A stretch of DNA of 9,528 bases from Massilia sp. UBA2604 (GTDB taxonomy: Bacteria; Pseudomonadota; Gammaproteobacteria; Burkholderiales; Burkholderiaceae_D): NCBI GenBank assembly GCA_002339265.1, contig DDKG01000296.1:1-9528 (forward strand). Reading direction: 5' to 3'. This document shows positions 1 through 6,695 of the stretch, in pieces. Within the stretch, counting starts at the first letter, position 1, and each line of letters starts with the position of its first letter. The translations under genes were made by a program, and so were the position numbers. The notes below the pieces were generated by a model. That model ran no database searches and was not told where the DNA came from. It saw nothing but the letters and a program-made list of their open reading frames with translations.

Positions 1-1878
1 ACCCTGGCCCACCAGCCCGGCATCACCTCGAGCCACTTCGGCGCCGGCGCCAGCCGTCCGGTGATCCGCGGCATGGACGGTCCGCGCGTGAAGATCCTGT
101 CCGACGGCGCCGAGATCCAGGACGCCTCGACCATCAGCCCCGACCACGCCGTCGCTTTCGAACCGGTCCTGGCCGAGCGCATCGAAGTGCTGCGCGGCCC
201 GTCGGCGCTCGCCTATGGCGGCGGCGCGGTGGGCGGCGTCGTGAACATCCTCGACCGCAAGATCCCGACCGAGATGCCCGAGAAGGGCCTGGAAGGCAGC
301 GCGGAAGTGCGCGCCAATTCGGCGGCGCGCGAAAAGACCGGCGCCTTCGAATTCACCACCGCCGCCGGCAGCAACCTGGCCCTGCACCTGGAAGGCGTCA
401 AGCGCGACGCCGACGACTACCGGGTCGGCAAGGACTGGGCCGAAGGTCGTCGCGTGAACGGCAGCTACAAGGAGTCCGAGACCGGCACCGTCGGCCTGTC
501 GTGGATCGGCAAGGACGGGTATATCGGCGCCGCCTTCACCAAGGAGCGCACCGAATACGGCATCCCGGGCCATAGCCACGAGTTCGAAGGCTGCCATCCG
601 CATGGCGACCACCTGCATTGCGGCGGCCATGGCCACGAAGAGGAAGAGGGCCATGACCACGACCACGGCGAAGAAGGCCACGACCACGACCACGATCATG
701 ACCACGAACACGGCGTGCCGATCGTGAAGCTCGACAGCGAGCGCTGGGACATCCGCGGCGAATACCGCAACCCGGTGGCCGGCATCGAGCGTGTGCGCAT
801 GCGCGCCTCCTTCACCGACTACGTCCACGACGAGCTGGAAGAGAACGTCGTCTCGACCTCGTTCCGCAACAAGGGCCACGACGCCCGCCTGGAAGCGGTG
901 CACGCGCCGATCGCCGGCTGGCGCGGCGTGTTCGGCCTGCAGACCACGCGCCGCGACTTCTCGGCCATCGGCGAGGAAGCCTATGTGCCGCCGACGCTCA
1001 CCAAGAAACACGCCGCCTTCCTGACCGAGGAATACAAGCTCGATAACTGGCGCTTCGAGGCCGGCCTGCGCCACGAATGGCAGGACATCGAGGTCGATGC
1101 GCCGGGCCTGCGAGACACCGACGCGCGTGGCACCTCGGCCTCGGTCGGCGCCGTGTGGAAGCTGGCGCCGCAGTATTCGCTGCGCGCCTCGCTGTCGCGC
1201 AGCCACCGCCTGCCGACCGCCGAGGAACTGTATGCCGACGGCATTCACCTGGCCACCGCCACCTATGAAGTCGGCAACCAGAACCTGGAAAAGGAAACCT
1301 CGAACAACGTCGACCTCACGCTGCGCAAGTTCGAGGGCGACACCACCTTCTCGGTCAGCGCCTTCCACAACCGCGTCGACAACTATATCTACGCTCGCAC
1401 GCTGGACAACCACGAAGGCTTCCAGCTGGTGGAATACACCCAGCGCGACGCCACCTTCACCGGCCTGGAAGGCGAGATCCGCCAGAAGCTGACGCCGGCG
1501 CTCAGCGCCACCGTGTTCGGCGACTATGTGCGCGCCCGCTTCGACGACGGCCCGGACAGCCGCAACCTGCCGCGTATCCCGGCGGCCCGCCTCGGCGTGA
1601 AGGTCGACGGCGACTGGAATCAATGGCATGGCATGGTCGAGTTCTACCGCGTCGGCAAGCAGGACAAGCTGGCCGAATACGAAACCGAGACCGGCGGTTA
1701 TAACATGCTCAATATCGGCACGCACTACTCGACCCGCATTGGCGGGGTGCCGACCCAGTTCTATGCGCGCCTGAACAACCTGACCGACGAACTGGCCTAC
1801 AGCCACACGTCGTTCATCAAGAATGCGGCGCCGCTGACCGGGCGTAACCTGACGGCGGGGATTCGCGTCATTTTCTAA
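1..1878 (+). CDS. znuD: ZnuD-like TonB-dependent receptor with His-rich loop (5' end outside window)
   Basis: Outer-membrane, TonB-gated receptor, probably for zinc or a zinc complex. The frame is open from base 1; the GTG at 61 is internal, because residues before it match the complete paralog downstream. By that alignment about 72 N-terminal residues (signal peptide, TonB box, start of plug) are missing. Visible are the plug core (VLRGPSALAYGGGAVGG), a long beta-barrel with alternating aromatic strands, the FTGLEGE segment and a terminal Phe typical of outer-membrane barrels. Window residues 191-237 form an extracellular-type loop with 17 His and 2 Cys plus many Asp/Glu, including CHPHG and HLHC. 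Neisserial ZnuD is known to carry a His-rich loop used in zinc capture. Zinc specificity is inferred from that likeness; copper or nickel is not excluded. The TAA stop is at 1876-1878. The promoter lies outside the window. Confidence 0.9.
   Translation, partial: TLAHQPGITSSHFGAGASRPVIRGMDGPRVKILSDGAEIQDASTISPDHAVAFEPVLAERIEVLRGPSALAYGGGAVGGVVNILDRKIPTEMPEKGLEGSAEVRANSAAREKTGAFEFTTAAGSNLALHLEGVKRDADDYRVGKDWAEGRRVNGSYKESETGTVGLSWIGKDGYIGAAFTKERTEYGIPGHSHEFEGCHPHGDHLHCGGHGHEEEEGHDHDHGEEGHDHDHDHDHEHGVPIVKLDSERWDIRGEYRNPVAGIERVRMRASFTDYVHDELEENVVSTSFRNKGHDARLEAVHAPIAGWRGVFGLQTTRRDFSAIGEEAYVPPTLTKKHAAFLTEEYKLDNWRFEAGLRHEWQDIEVDAPGLRDTDARGTSASVGAVWKLAPQYSLRASLSRSHRLPTAEELYADGIHLATATYEVGNQNLEKETSNNVDLTLRKFEGDTTFSVSAFHNRVDNYIYARTLDNHEGFQLVEYTQRDATFTGLEGEIRQKLTPALSATVFGDYVRARFDDGPDSRNLPRIPAARLGVKVDGDWNQWHGMVEFYRVGKQDKLAEYETETGGYNMLNIGTHYSTRIGGVPTQFYARLNNLTDELAYSHTSFIKNAAPLTGRNLTAGIRVIF
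571..711 (+). other. His/Asp-rich metal-binding loop coding tract
   Basis: In-frame low-complexity segment of the first receptor. It opens with HSHEFEGCHPHG and HLHC, then becomes His-Asp alternation. At 649-711 the unit GHDHDHGEE is followed by a second GHDHDH run, an imperfect 27-base tandem duplication extended by CAC/GAC codons. Most His side chains are spaced one residue apart, a pattern suited to binding Zn, Cu, Ni or Co. The paralog at 2151-4130 has only about 12 residues at this site. Repeated CACGAC units make length change by slippage plausible. Confidence 0.85.
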
Positions 1879-1896
1879 GTTCGTTAGCCTCGGCGC

Positions 1897-2020
1897 GTCG
1901 TTCCTGCCACTGGCAGGAACGACTCCCCGCGCAGGCGGGGACCCAAGTTTTCCAGCGCAGTGTCTACATAAACGTAGTCGCTGCGCGAAGGACTTGGGTC
2001 CCCGCCTGCGCGGGGACGAC
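1897..2020. repeat. Palindromic (REP/BIME-like) intergenic repeat, copy 1
   Basis: A perfect 25-bp inverted repeat (1924-1948 with 1992-2016) flanks a 43-base centre. Each arm is also a hairpin with a 7-bp stem and 4-base loop (1924-1930/1935-1941 and 1999-2005/2010-2016). The outer GTCG (1897-1900) pairs with CGAC (2017-2020). Inserted between GTCG and the left arm is a further perfect hairpin, 1897-1908 with 1912-1923 and a 3-base loop. The arms match the repeat at 7777-7882, so this is a dispersed family. No open frame is present; it could be a non-autonomous element moved in trans, but no transposase is visible. Confidence 0.85.
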
Positions 2021-2026
2021 GTTTTT
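1992..2026 (+). terminator. Possible rho-independent terminator formed by the repeat
   Basis: The right arm of the repeat folds as a GC-rich hairpin (CCCCGC, CTGC loop, GCGGGG at 2000-2015). If the whole element folds, the stem closes at 2020. It is followed by G and then a run of five T (2022-2026). It lies about 115 bases after the stop of the first receptor and upstream of the promoter of the second, so it may separate the two transcripts. The gap between the local hairpin and the T-run is longer than usual, hence low confidence. Confidence 0.4.
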
Positions 2027-2094
2027 ATTGCCGTGGATTGAACGGCGTTCGCGGTGCGCCGCTTCCTACTGCCGCGCGCGATTGCTGCAGTGCG

Positions 2095-2123
2095 TTGAGT
2101 CCTTAACGATAATCGGTTATCAT
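2095..2123 (+). promoter_or_regulatory. Sigma-70-type promoter for the second receptor
   Basis: TTGAGT (2095-2100) and TATCAT (2118-2123) are separated by 17 bases, matching the -35 and -10 consensus at 4/6 and 5/6 positions. This is the most AT-rich stretch in the window. Transcription would start near 2130, giving a leader of about 20 bases before the ATG at 2151. The prediction is by eye. Confidence 0.5.
2108..2121. promoter_or_regulatory. Fur/Zur-like palindromic operator candidate
   Basis: GATAATCGGTTATC contains perfect arms GATAA/TTATC and two GATAAT-like hexamers facing each other, as in Fur-family boxes, but with a 2-base centre instead of the usual 1. It overlaps the -10 hexamer, a position suited to repression. 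A second inverted pair, ATTAG (2122-2126) and CTAAT (2133-2137), lies directly downstream. Gene context (metal receptor) supports a metal-responsive repressor; which one (Zur, Fur or other) cannot be told. Confidence 0.4.
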
Positions 2124-2138
2124 TAGATTTGGCTAATC

Positions 2139-2143
2139 AAGGA
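2139..2143 (+). promoter_or_regulatory. Ribosome binding site of the second receptor
   Basis: AAGGA lies 7 bases before the ATG at 2151 and fixes that start, which also opens a clear signal peptide. Confidence 0.7.
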
Positions 2144-2150
2144 TTCCCTC

Positions 2151-4130
2151 ATGACTGACTTCACTGGCAAGCGCACGCCGCTCGCATTGGCATGCTTGCT
2201 GGCGCTTGGCGCGCCGCTGGCCGCCCACGCGCAATCGACCGCGGCGCCGGCCACCGTCGTCGTGTCCGCCAGCGGACTCGGCGTGGCCAGCGACGACATG
2301 GTCACGCCGGTGACGTCGATCGGTGGCAATGAGCTGGTGCGCACCCGCCAGTCGACCCTGGGCGAAACGCTATCCGCGATGCCGGGCATCACCTCGAGCC
2401 ACTTCGGCGCCGGCGCCAGCCGCCCGATCATCCGCGGCATGGACGGCCCGCGCGTGAAGATCCTGTCCGACGGTTCCGAGATCCAGGATGCGTCCACCAT
2501 CAGCCCTGACCACGCCGTCGCTTTCGAGCCTGTCCTGGCCGAGCGCATCGAAGTGCTGCGCGGCCCGTCGGCGCTGGCCTATGGCGGCGGCGCCGTCGGC
2601 GGCGTGGTGAACATCATCGACCGCAAGGTGCCGACCGTGATGCCGGCGAACGGCCTGGAAGGCAGCGCGGAATTGCGCGCCAATTCGGCGGCGCGCGAAA
2701 AGACCGGCGCGGCCGAATTCACCGTGGCCGCCGGCAGCAACCTCGCCCTGCACCTGGAAGGCGTCAAGCGCGACGCCGACGACTACCGCGTGGGCAAGGA
2801 CTGGGAAGGCGGCCGCCGCGTCCCGGGCAGCTACAAGGAAACCGAGACCGGCACCGTCGGCATGTCGTGGGTCGGCGAGGACGGCTACCTGGGCGCCGCC
2901 TTCACCATGGAGCACGGCAAGTACGGCCTGCCGGGCCATGGCTTCGAGAACGAGGCAGGCGAGATCGAGGCGCCGGTGGTGGACCTGGACAGCGAACGCT
3001 GGGACGTGCGCGGCGAATACCGCAACCCGGTGGCCGGCATCGAGCGGGTGCGCCTGCGCGCCTCGTTTACCGACTACATCCATGACGAGGTCGAGGGCAG
3101 CGCGGTCGCCACCACCTTCAAGAACAAGGGCCACGACGGCCGCCTGGAATTCGTGCACGCGCCGGTCGCGGGCTGGCATGGCGTGTTCGGCCTGCAGACC
3201 ACGCGCCGCGACTTCTCGGCCATCGGCGCCGAGGCCTATGTGCCGCCGACCCTGACCAAGAAACACGCGGCCTTCCTGACCGAGGAATACAAGCTGGGCA
3301 ATGTGCGCTTCGAAGCCGCCGTGCGCCACGAATGGCAGGACGTCGAAGCCGAGGTGGACAAGCCGGACAGCCACACGCGCGGCACCTCGCTGTCGGTCGG
3401 CGCGGTCTGGAAGTTCGCGCCGGAATACTCGCTGGGCACTTCGCTGTCGCATACGCACCGCCTGCCGACCGCCGAGGAACTGTTCGCGGACGGTCCGCAT
3501 CTGGCGACCAACACCTATGAGATCGGCAACCCGAACCTGGTCAAGGAAACGTCGAACAACCTCGACCTGACCCTGCGCAAGTTCGCCGGCCGCACGACGT
3601 TCTCGCTCAGCGCCTTCCACAACCGCATCGGCGACTATATCTACTCGCAGACGCGCGGCGAGTTCGAAGGCCTGCAGTTGATCAACTACGCGCAGCGCGA
3701 CGCTACCTTCACCGGCCTGGAAGGCGAGGTGGAGTACAACCTGTCGTCGGTATGGAAGACGGCCCTGTTCGGCGACTACGTCCGCGCCCGTTTCGACGAA
3801 GGCCCGGGCAGCCGCGACATCCCGCGCACTCCGGCGCACCGCATCGGCGCCAAGCTCGAAGCCGACTGGGGCGCCTGGAATGGCCTGGCCGAAGTGGTTC
3901 GCGTCGGCAAGCAGGACAAGATCTCTGATTTTGAAACCGAGACTGGTGGCTACACCATGCTCAACCTCAGCACGCACTATTCGACCCGCATCGGCAACCT
4001 GCCGGCGCAACTGTACCTGCGCCTGAACAATGTGACCGATCGCCTGGCCTATAGCCACACCTCGTTCATCAAGGATTATGCACCGCTGACCGGCCGTAAC
4101 CTGACGGCCGGCCTGCGTGTGCTGTTCTGA
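2151..4130 (+). CDS. TonB-dependent receptor, ZnuD paralog without His-rich loop
   Basis: Complete 659-residue outer-membrane receptor for TonB-driven uptake. Residues 1-27 form a Sec signal peptide (basic start, Leu/Ala core, AHA before QS). TVVVSA near residues 35-40 fits a TonB box. The plug follows, with VLRGPSALAYGGGAVGG at about 135-151, then the barrel ending in LRVLF with terminal Phe. It is closely related to the receptor at 1-1878 over its whole length, with long identical DNA runs. Where that one has about 49 loop residues rich in His, this one has about 12 acidic residues (HGFENEAGEIEA). Family membership is clear. The ligand is unknown: zinc through other sites, another metal or a metallophore are all possible. 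It probably forms an operon with the MerC-like gene 71 bp downstream, under the palindrome-bearing promoter. Confidence 0.92.
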   Translation: MTDFTGKRTPLALACLLALGAPLAAHAQSTAAPATVVVSASGLGVASDDMVTPVTSIGGNELVRTRQSTLGETLSAMPGITSSHFGAGASRPIIRGMDGPRVKILSDGSEIQDASTISPDHAVAFEPVLAERIEVLRGPSALAYGGGAVGGVVNIIDRKVPTVMPANGLEGSAELRANSAAREKTGAAEFTVAAGSNLALHLEGVKRDADDYRVGKDWEGGRRVPGSYKETETGTVGMSWVGEDGYLGAAFTMEHGKYGLPGHGFENEAGEIEAPVVDLDSERWDVRGEYRNPVAGIERVRLRASFTDYIHDEVEGSAVATTFKNKGHDGRLEFVHAPVAGWHGVFGLQTTRRDFSAIGAEAYVPPTLTKKHAAFLTEEYKLGNVRFEAAVRHEWQDVEAEVDKPDSHTRGTSLSVGAVWKFAPEYSLGTSLSHTHRLPTAEELFADGPHLATNTYEIGNPNLVKETSNNLDLTLRKFAGRTTFSLSAFHNRIGDYIYSQTRGEFEGLQLINYAQRDATFTGLEGEVEYNLSSVWKTALFGDYVRARFDEGPGSRDIPRTPAHRIGAKLEADWGAWNGLAEVVRVGKQDKISDFETETGGYTMLNLSTHYSTRIGNLPAQLYLRLNNVTDRLAYSHTSFIKDYAPLTGRNLTAGLRVLF

Positions 4131-4142
4131 CCGAACCCATTC

Positions 4143-4179
4143 ACCGGCCCTGGCGGGAGCAGATTCCCGCCGCGCCGGT
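4143..4179 (+). other. Intergenic hairpin between receptor and MerC-like gene
   Basis: GGCGGGA (4152-4158) pairs with TCCCGCC (4165-4171) over a 6-base loop. An outer stem ACCGG/CCGGT (4143-4147 with 4175-4179) extends it. No T-run follows, so it is not a standard terminator. It could stabilise or process the receptor message and lower expression of the downstream gene. Confidence 0.4.
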
Positions 4180-4201
4180 TCCAGAGAAAGAAACAGGACT
4201 C

Positions 4202-4636
4202 ATGAAATCCCTGATCAAATACGGTGATGTCGCCGGCATGGCGGCATCGATCCTGTGCCTGATTCACTGCATGGCGATGCCGTTCGTGATCCTGGCGTTT
4301 CCGATGCTCGGGCTGGCCCATGTGCACGACACCTTCCACGACACCCTGATCGCGGCGATCACCTTGCCGGTCTTGCTGGCGCTGGTGCCCGGCTACCTGA
4401 AGCATCGCGACAAGACCACCTTGCTGATCGGCTGCGCCGGCCTGGCGATCTTCCTGGGCGCCGTGTTCGTCGTCAGCCCGCTGTTCGGCGAAGTGGCCGA
4501 AGCGGTATTTGCCGTCATCAGCGGCTTCATGCTGCTGTACGCGCACCTGCGCAACCGCCGCCACTGCAAGCGTTGCGCCACGCGCGCGCAAGGCGACGGC
4601 GCCCCGTCGGCAGCGGCATCCTGCCATCCACGCTGA
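4202..4636 (+). CDS. MerC-domain inner-membrane protein
   Basis: A 144-residue integral membrane protein with four hydrophobic segments at about 11-35, 48-65, 73-92 and 97-115. The first carries the CLIHC motif (Cys19, Cys23) typical of the MerC family, followed by the His-rich link HVHDTFH (40-46). The cytoplasmic or periplasmic tail has HCKRC (121-125) and a final SCHPR, adding possible metal ligands. MerC proteins of mercury-resistance operons carry mercuric ions across the inner membrane. Here there is no merR, merT, merP or merA, and the gene follows a ZnuD-type receptor, so a zinc-linked role is more likely, but this is inference. AGGA sits only 3 bases before the ATG. It is probably cotranscribed with the receptor and converges on the lipoprotein gene with 6 bp between stops. 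Confidence 0.8.
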   Translation: MKSLIKYGDVAGMAASILCLIHCMAMPFVILAFPMLGLAHVHDTFHDTLIAAITLPVLLALVPGYLKHRDKTTLLIGCAGLAIFLGAVFVVSPLFGEVAEAVFAVISGFMLLYAHLRNRRHCKRCATRAQGDGAPSAAASCHPR

Positions 4637-4642
4637 TCCAGG

Positions 4643-5158
4643 CTACAAGCCCGCGCTCTGCGGCCCCGCCAGTGTCCTGATCTGGAAGCGGTAACGCTCT
4701 CCGAACAGGAAGGTCTCGGAAAACGTCATCAGGTCGGCATGCTGCGGTCCCAGGCCATCGGGCGGGGGTAGCGGGCCGCTGCGACGCAAGGACGCCAGCG
4801 CGACCTCGGAAGCACCCTGGTCGCGCGAGCGCTGCACCTGGACGTCGGCCAGCTGGCCCACTCGGTCGACCGTGATGTTCAGCACCACCACCGCCGGCAG
4901 CATTGGCGGCAATTCTCCCTCGAACACTCTTTCTGGATTGCGCTGCATGACGTGGCGCGCGACGTCGGCCTTATAGGCGTCGAGCGTGCGCGTGGGCGGC
5001 GGGGCGGGGATCGGTGTCAGCGGAATGGTAACCGCCTGAGCTGATGGCGGCGGGGCTGGCGCCCGGGTGGACGTGCCGCATGCGGCCAGGGCCGCGAGCA
5101 CGGTCAGTGTGAAAATCAGCGTGCAAAAGAAGACGATGCTGCGATGAGAGTTCTTCAT
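4643..5158 (-). CDS. Proline-rich lipoprotein with TonB-C-terminal-like domain
   Basis: A 171-residue protein. Residues 1-26 are a lipoprotein signal ending in the lipobox LAAC (Cys27, followed by Gly, which by the E. coli rule favours outer-membrane sorting). A Pro-rich linker follows (about 33-56), then a helix rich in charged residues (59-80). The rest (about 85-163) reads like a TonB/TolA C-terminal fold: VVLNITVDRVGQLADVQVQR, then a helix with ASLRR, PLPPPDGL, and FSETFLFGERYRFQI. True TonB is anchored by an uncleaved N-terminal helix, so a lipidated version is unlikely to be a standard energy transducer. Function unknown. The ATG is the only usual start after an in-frame TAG at 5234-5236. 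No clear Shine-Dalgarno or promoter was seen in the 91 bp after trpC, so read-through from the trp cluster is possible. Confidence 0.75.
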   Translation of the reverse strand: MKNSHRSIVFFCTLIFTLTVLAALAACGTSTRAPAPPPSAQAVTIPLTPIPAPPPTRTLDAYKADVARHVMQRNPERVFEGELPPMLPAVVVLNITVDRVGQLADVQVQRSRDQGASEVALASLRRSGPLPPPDGLGPQHADLMTFSETFLFGERYRFQIRTLAGPQSAGL

Positions 5159-5249
5159 GGCGGATGCAGGACAGTCGCAGGTCGCGCCGGTATTGGCGTA
5201 CCTGTTCGACCCATCCGTGCATCCGGAGTTCCTCTACCGGTCTTCTACT

Positions 5250-6050
5250 TCATGCAAACAGGCGCTGCAATTCGCGGCCGGGATTTTCCGCGCGCATGAA
5301 GGCCTCGCCCACCAGGAAGGCGTGGACGTCGGCTTCGCGCATGCGCTGCACGTCGCCCGTGCCGAGGATGCCCGATTCGGTCACCACCAGGCGGTCCTTC
5401 GGGATCCGTGGCAGCAAACCCAGCGTGGTGTCGAGGGTGACGTCGAAGGTGCGCAGGTTGCGGTTGTTGATGCCCAGTAGCGGCGTCTTGAGCTTGAGCG
5501 CGGCATCGAGTTCCTCGCCGTCGTGCACTTCGACCAGCACTTCCATGCCGAGGTCCATGGCGCAGGCCTCGAGCTCGGCCATCAGGCCGTGGTCGAGCGC
5601 CGCCACGATCAACAGGATCGCATCGGCGCCCAGCGCGCGCGCTTCATACACCTGGTAGGGATCGACCATGAAATCCTTGCGCAGCACCGGCAGGGTGCAG
5701 GCGGCGCGCGCCTGCTTCAGGTAGTCAAGCGAGCCCTGGAAGAACTGGACGTCGGTCAGCACCGACAGGCAGGCCGCGCCGTGTTCGGCATAGCTCTGCG
5801 CGATCGCGGCCGGCTGGAAGTCGGGCCGCAGCACGCCTTTCGACGGCGAGGCCTTTTTCACTTCGGCGATCACGCCGGCCTGGCCCGCGGCGATCTTCGC
5901 GCGCAGGCTGGATTCGAAACCGCGCAGCGCGGCGCGCGCCTCGCGATCGCCTTCGACCTCGCTGCGCAGGCTGTACAGGTCGCGCACCTTGCGGGCGGCG
6001 GCCACTTCGTCGGCCTTCACGGCCAGGATCTTGTTGAGGATGTCGGACAT
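5250..6050 (-). CDS. trpC: Indole-3-glycerol-phosphate synthase
   Basis: Cytoplasmic TIM-barrel enzyme that closes and decarboxylates CdRP to indole-3-glycerol phosphate, the step before tryptophan synthase. The 266-residue length is normal for a monofunctional TrpC; no TrpF domain is fused. Signature segments are [10 protein letters not shown] (63-72), LRKDF (123-127), LVEVHD (172-177), GINNRNL (193-199) and ESGI (225-228). Residues expected at the active site are all present: Glu63, Lys65, Lys125, Glu174, Asn195 and Ser226, by comparison with the Sulfolobus enzyme. The start lies 9 bases after the lysE stop, and its ribosome binding site GAAGG (6057-6061) overlaps that stop codon, so translation is probably coupled. 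It is the last trp gene in this cluster. Confidence 0.97.
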   Translation of the reverse strand: MSDILNKILAVKADEVAAARKVRDLYSLRSEVEGDREARAALRGFESSLRAKIAAGQAGVIAEVKKASPSKGVLRPDFQPAAIAQSYAEHGAACLSVLTDVQFFQGSLDYLKQARAACTLPVLRKDFMVDPYQVYEARALGADAILLIVAALDHGLMAELEACAMDLGMEVLVEVHDGEELDAALKLKTPLLGINNRNLRTFDVTLDTTLGLLPRIPKDRLVVTESGILGTGDVQRMREADVHAFLVGEAFMRAENPGRELQRLFA

Positions 6051-6056
6051 GGAGAG

Positions 6057-6061
6057 CCTTC
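6057..6061 (-). promoter_or_regulatory. trpC ribosome binding site overlapping the lysE stop
   Basis: GAAGG on the minus strand ends 6 bases before the trpC ATG and shares bases with the TGA of the exporter gene (6060-6062). Ribosomes ending on the exporter would be placed at the trpC start. Confidence 0.65.
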
Positions 6062-6695
6062 AGGTTTGTTTCGAGAGCGCCAGCTTGATGCCGAGCCAGA
6101 CGAACAGGCCGCCGGTGATGCGGTTGAGCCAGAGCGTGGCGGCGGCCGGCAGCTTGATGCGGGCGCTGGCTTGCGCGGTGAACAGCGCCAGCGCATGGCA
6201 CCACAGCATGCCGTTGAGGTTGAAGATGCAGCCGAGGATGATGAATGCGAGCGCCTTGTTCGGCGCATCGGCCGCGATGAACTGGGGCACGAAGGCGAGG
6301 AAGAAGATCGCGACCTTCGGGTTGAGCACATTGGTCAGGAAGCCCTGGGCGAAGATCTTGTGCCACGATAGAGGCGGGAGCACTGGTGCGACCGTGACCG
6401 GCGCCGCTGGCTTGCTGCGCAACAGGCCCCATGCCATGTACAGGATATAGGCCGCCCCCAGCAGCTTGATGACGGTGAAGGCGGTGGCCGACGTCGCCAG
6501 CACGGCCGACAGCCCGAGCGCCGCCGCGAAGACGTGCACGAAAGTGCCGGCGCCGATGCCCAGCGCGGCCGCCGATCCGGCGCGCCAGCCCTGGGAGGCG
6601 CTGCGCGCCATGATCAGGAGCGAATCGGGGCCGGGCATGATGTTGAGCATCAGGCCCGCGGCCACGAACATCGGCAGGTCGTGGATGCCGAACAT
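6060..6695 (-). CDS. LysE/RhtB-family amino-acid exporter
   Basis: A 211-residue inner-membrane protein with about six hydrophobic segments. The N-terminal family signature is clear: PGPD at 21-24, then a run of small residues and glycines with GW, AALGIGAG (43-50). GFLTNVLNPK (118-127) is the second family hallmark. Members export amino acids or related small molecules using the proton gradient. The substrate cannot be read from sequence. Its place between trpD and trpC suggests, but does not prove, tryptophan, anthranilate or another pathway compound. The ATG shares one base with the trpD stop (TGATG at 6697-6693), a classic coupled junction, with GGAG (6706-6709) upstream inside trpD. Confidence 0.9.
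   Translation of the reverse strand: MFGIHDLPMFVAAGLMLNIMPGPDSLLIMARSASQGWRAGSAAALGIGAGTFVHVFAAALGLSAVLATSATAFTVIKLLGAAYILYMAWGLLRSKPAAPVTVAPVLPPLSWHKIFAQGFLTNVLNPKVAIFFLAFVPQFIAADAPNKALAFIILGCIFNLNGMLWCHALALFTAQASARIKLPAAATLWLNRITGGLFVWLGIKLALSKQT

Noticed and set aside
61..63. GTG as the start of the first receptor
   Set aside because: The frame is open upstream to base 1, and those residues (GITSSHFGAGASRP) match the middle of the paralog's plug domain.
2370..4058. Long open frame of 562 codons antisense to the second receptor
   Set aside because: It mirrors the receptor's codon bias (GC-rich third positions leave few stops), shows no recognisable domain, and an equivalent receptor gene occupies the other strand.
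5178..5204. Stem-loop (CAGGT..CGCC/GGCG.ACCTG) after trpC as a terminator
   Set aside because: The stem has unpaired bases and no T-run follows on the minus strand; it could be chance in GC-rich DNA.
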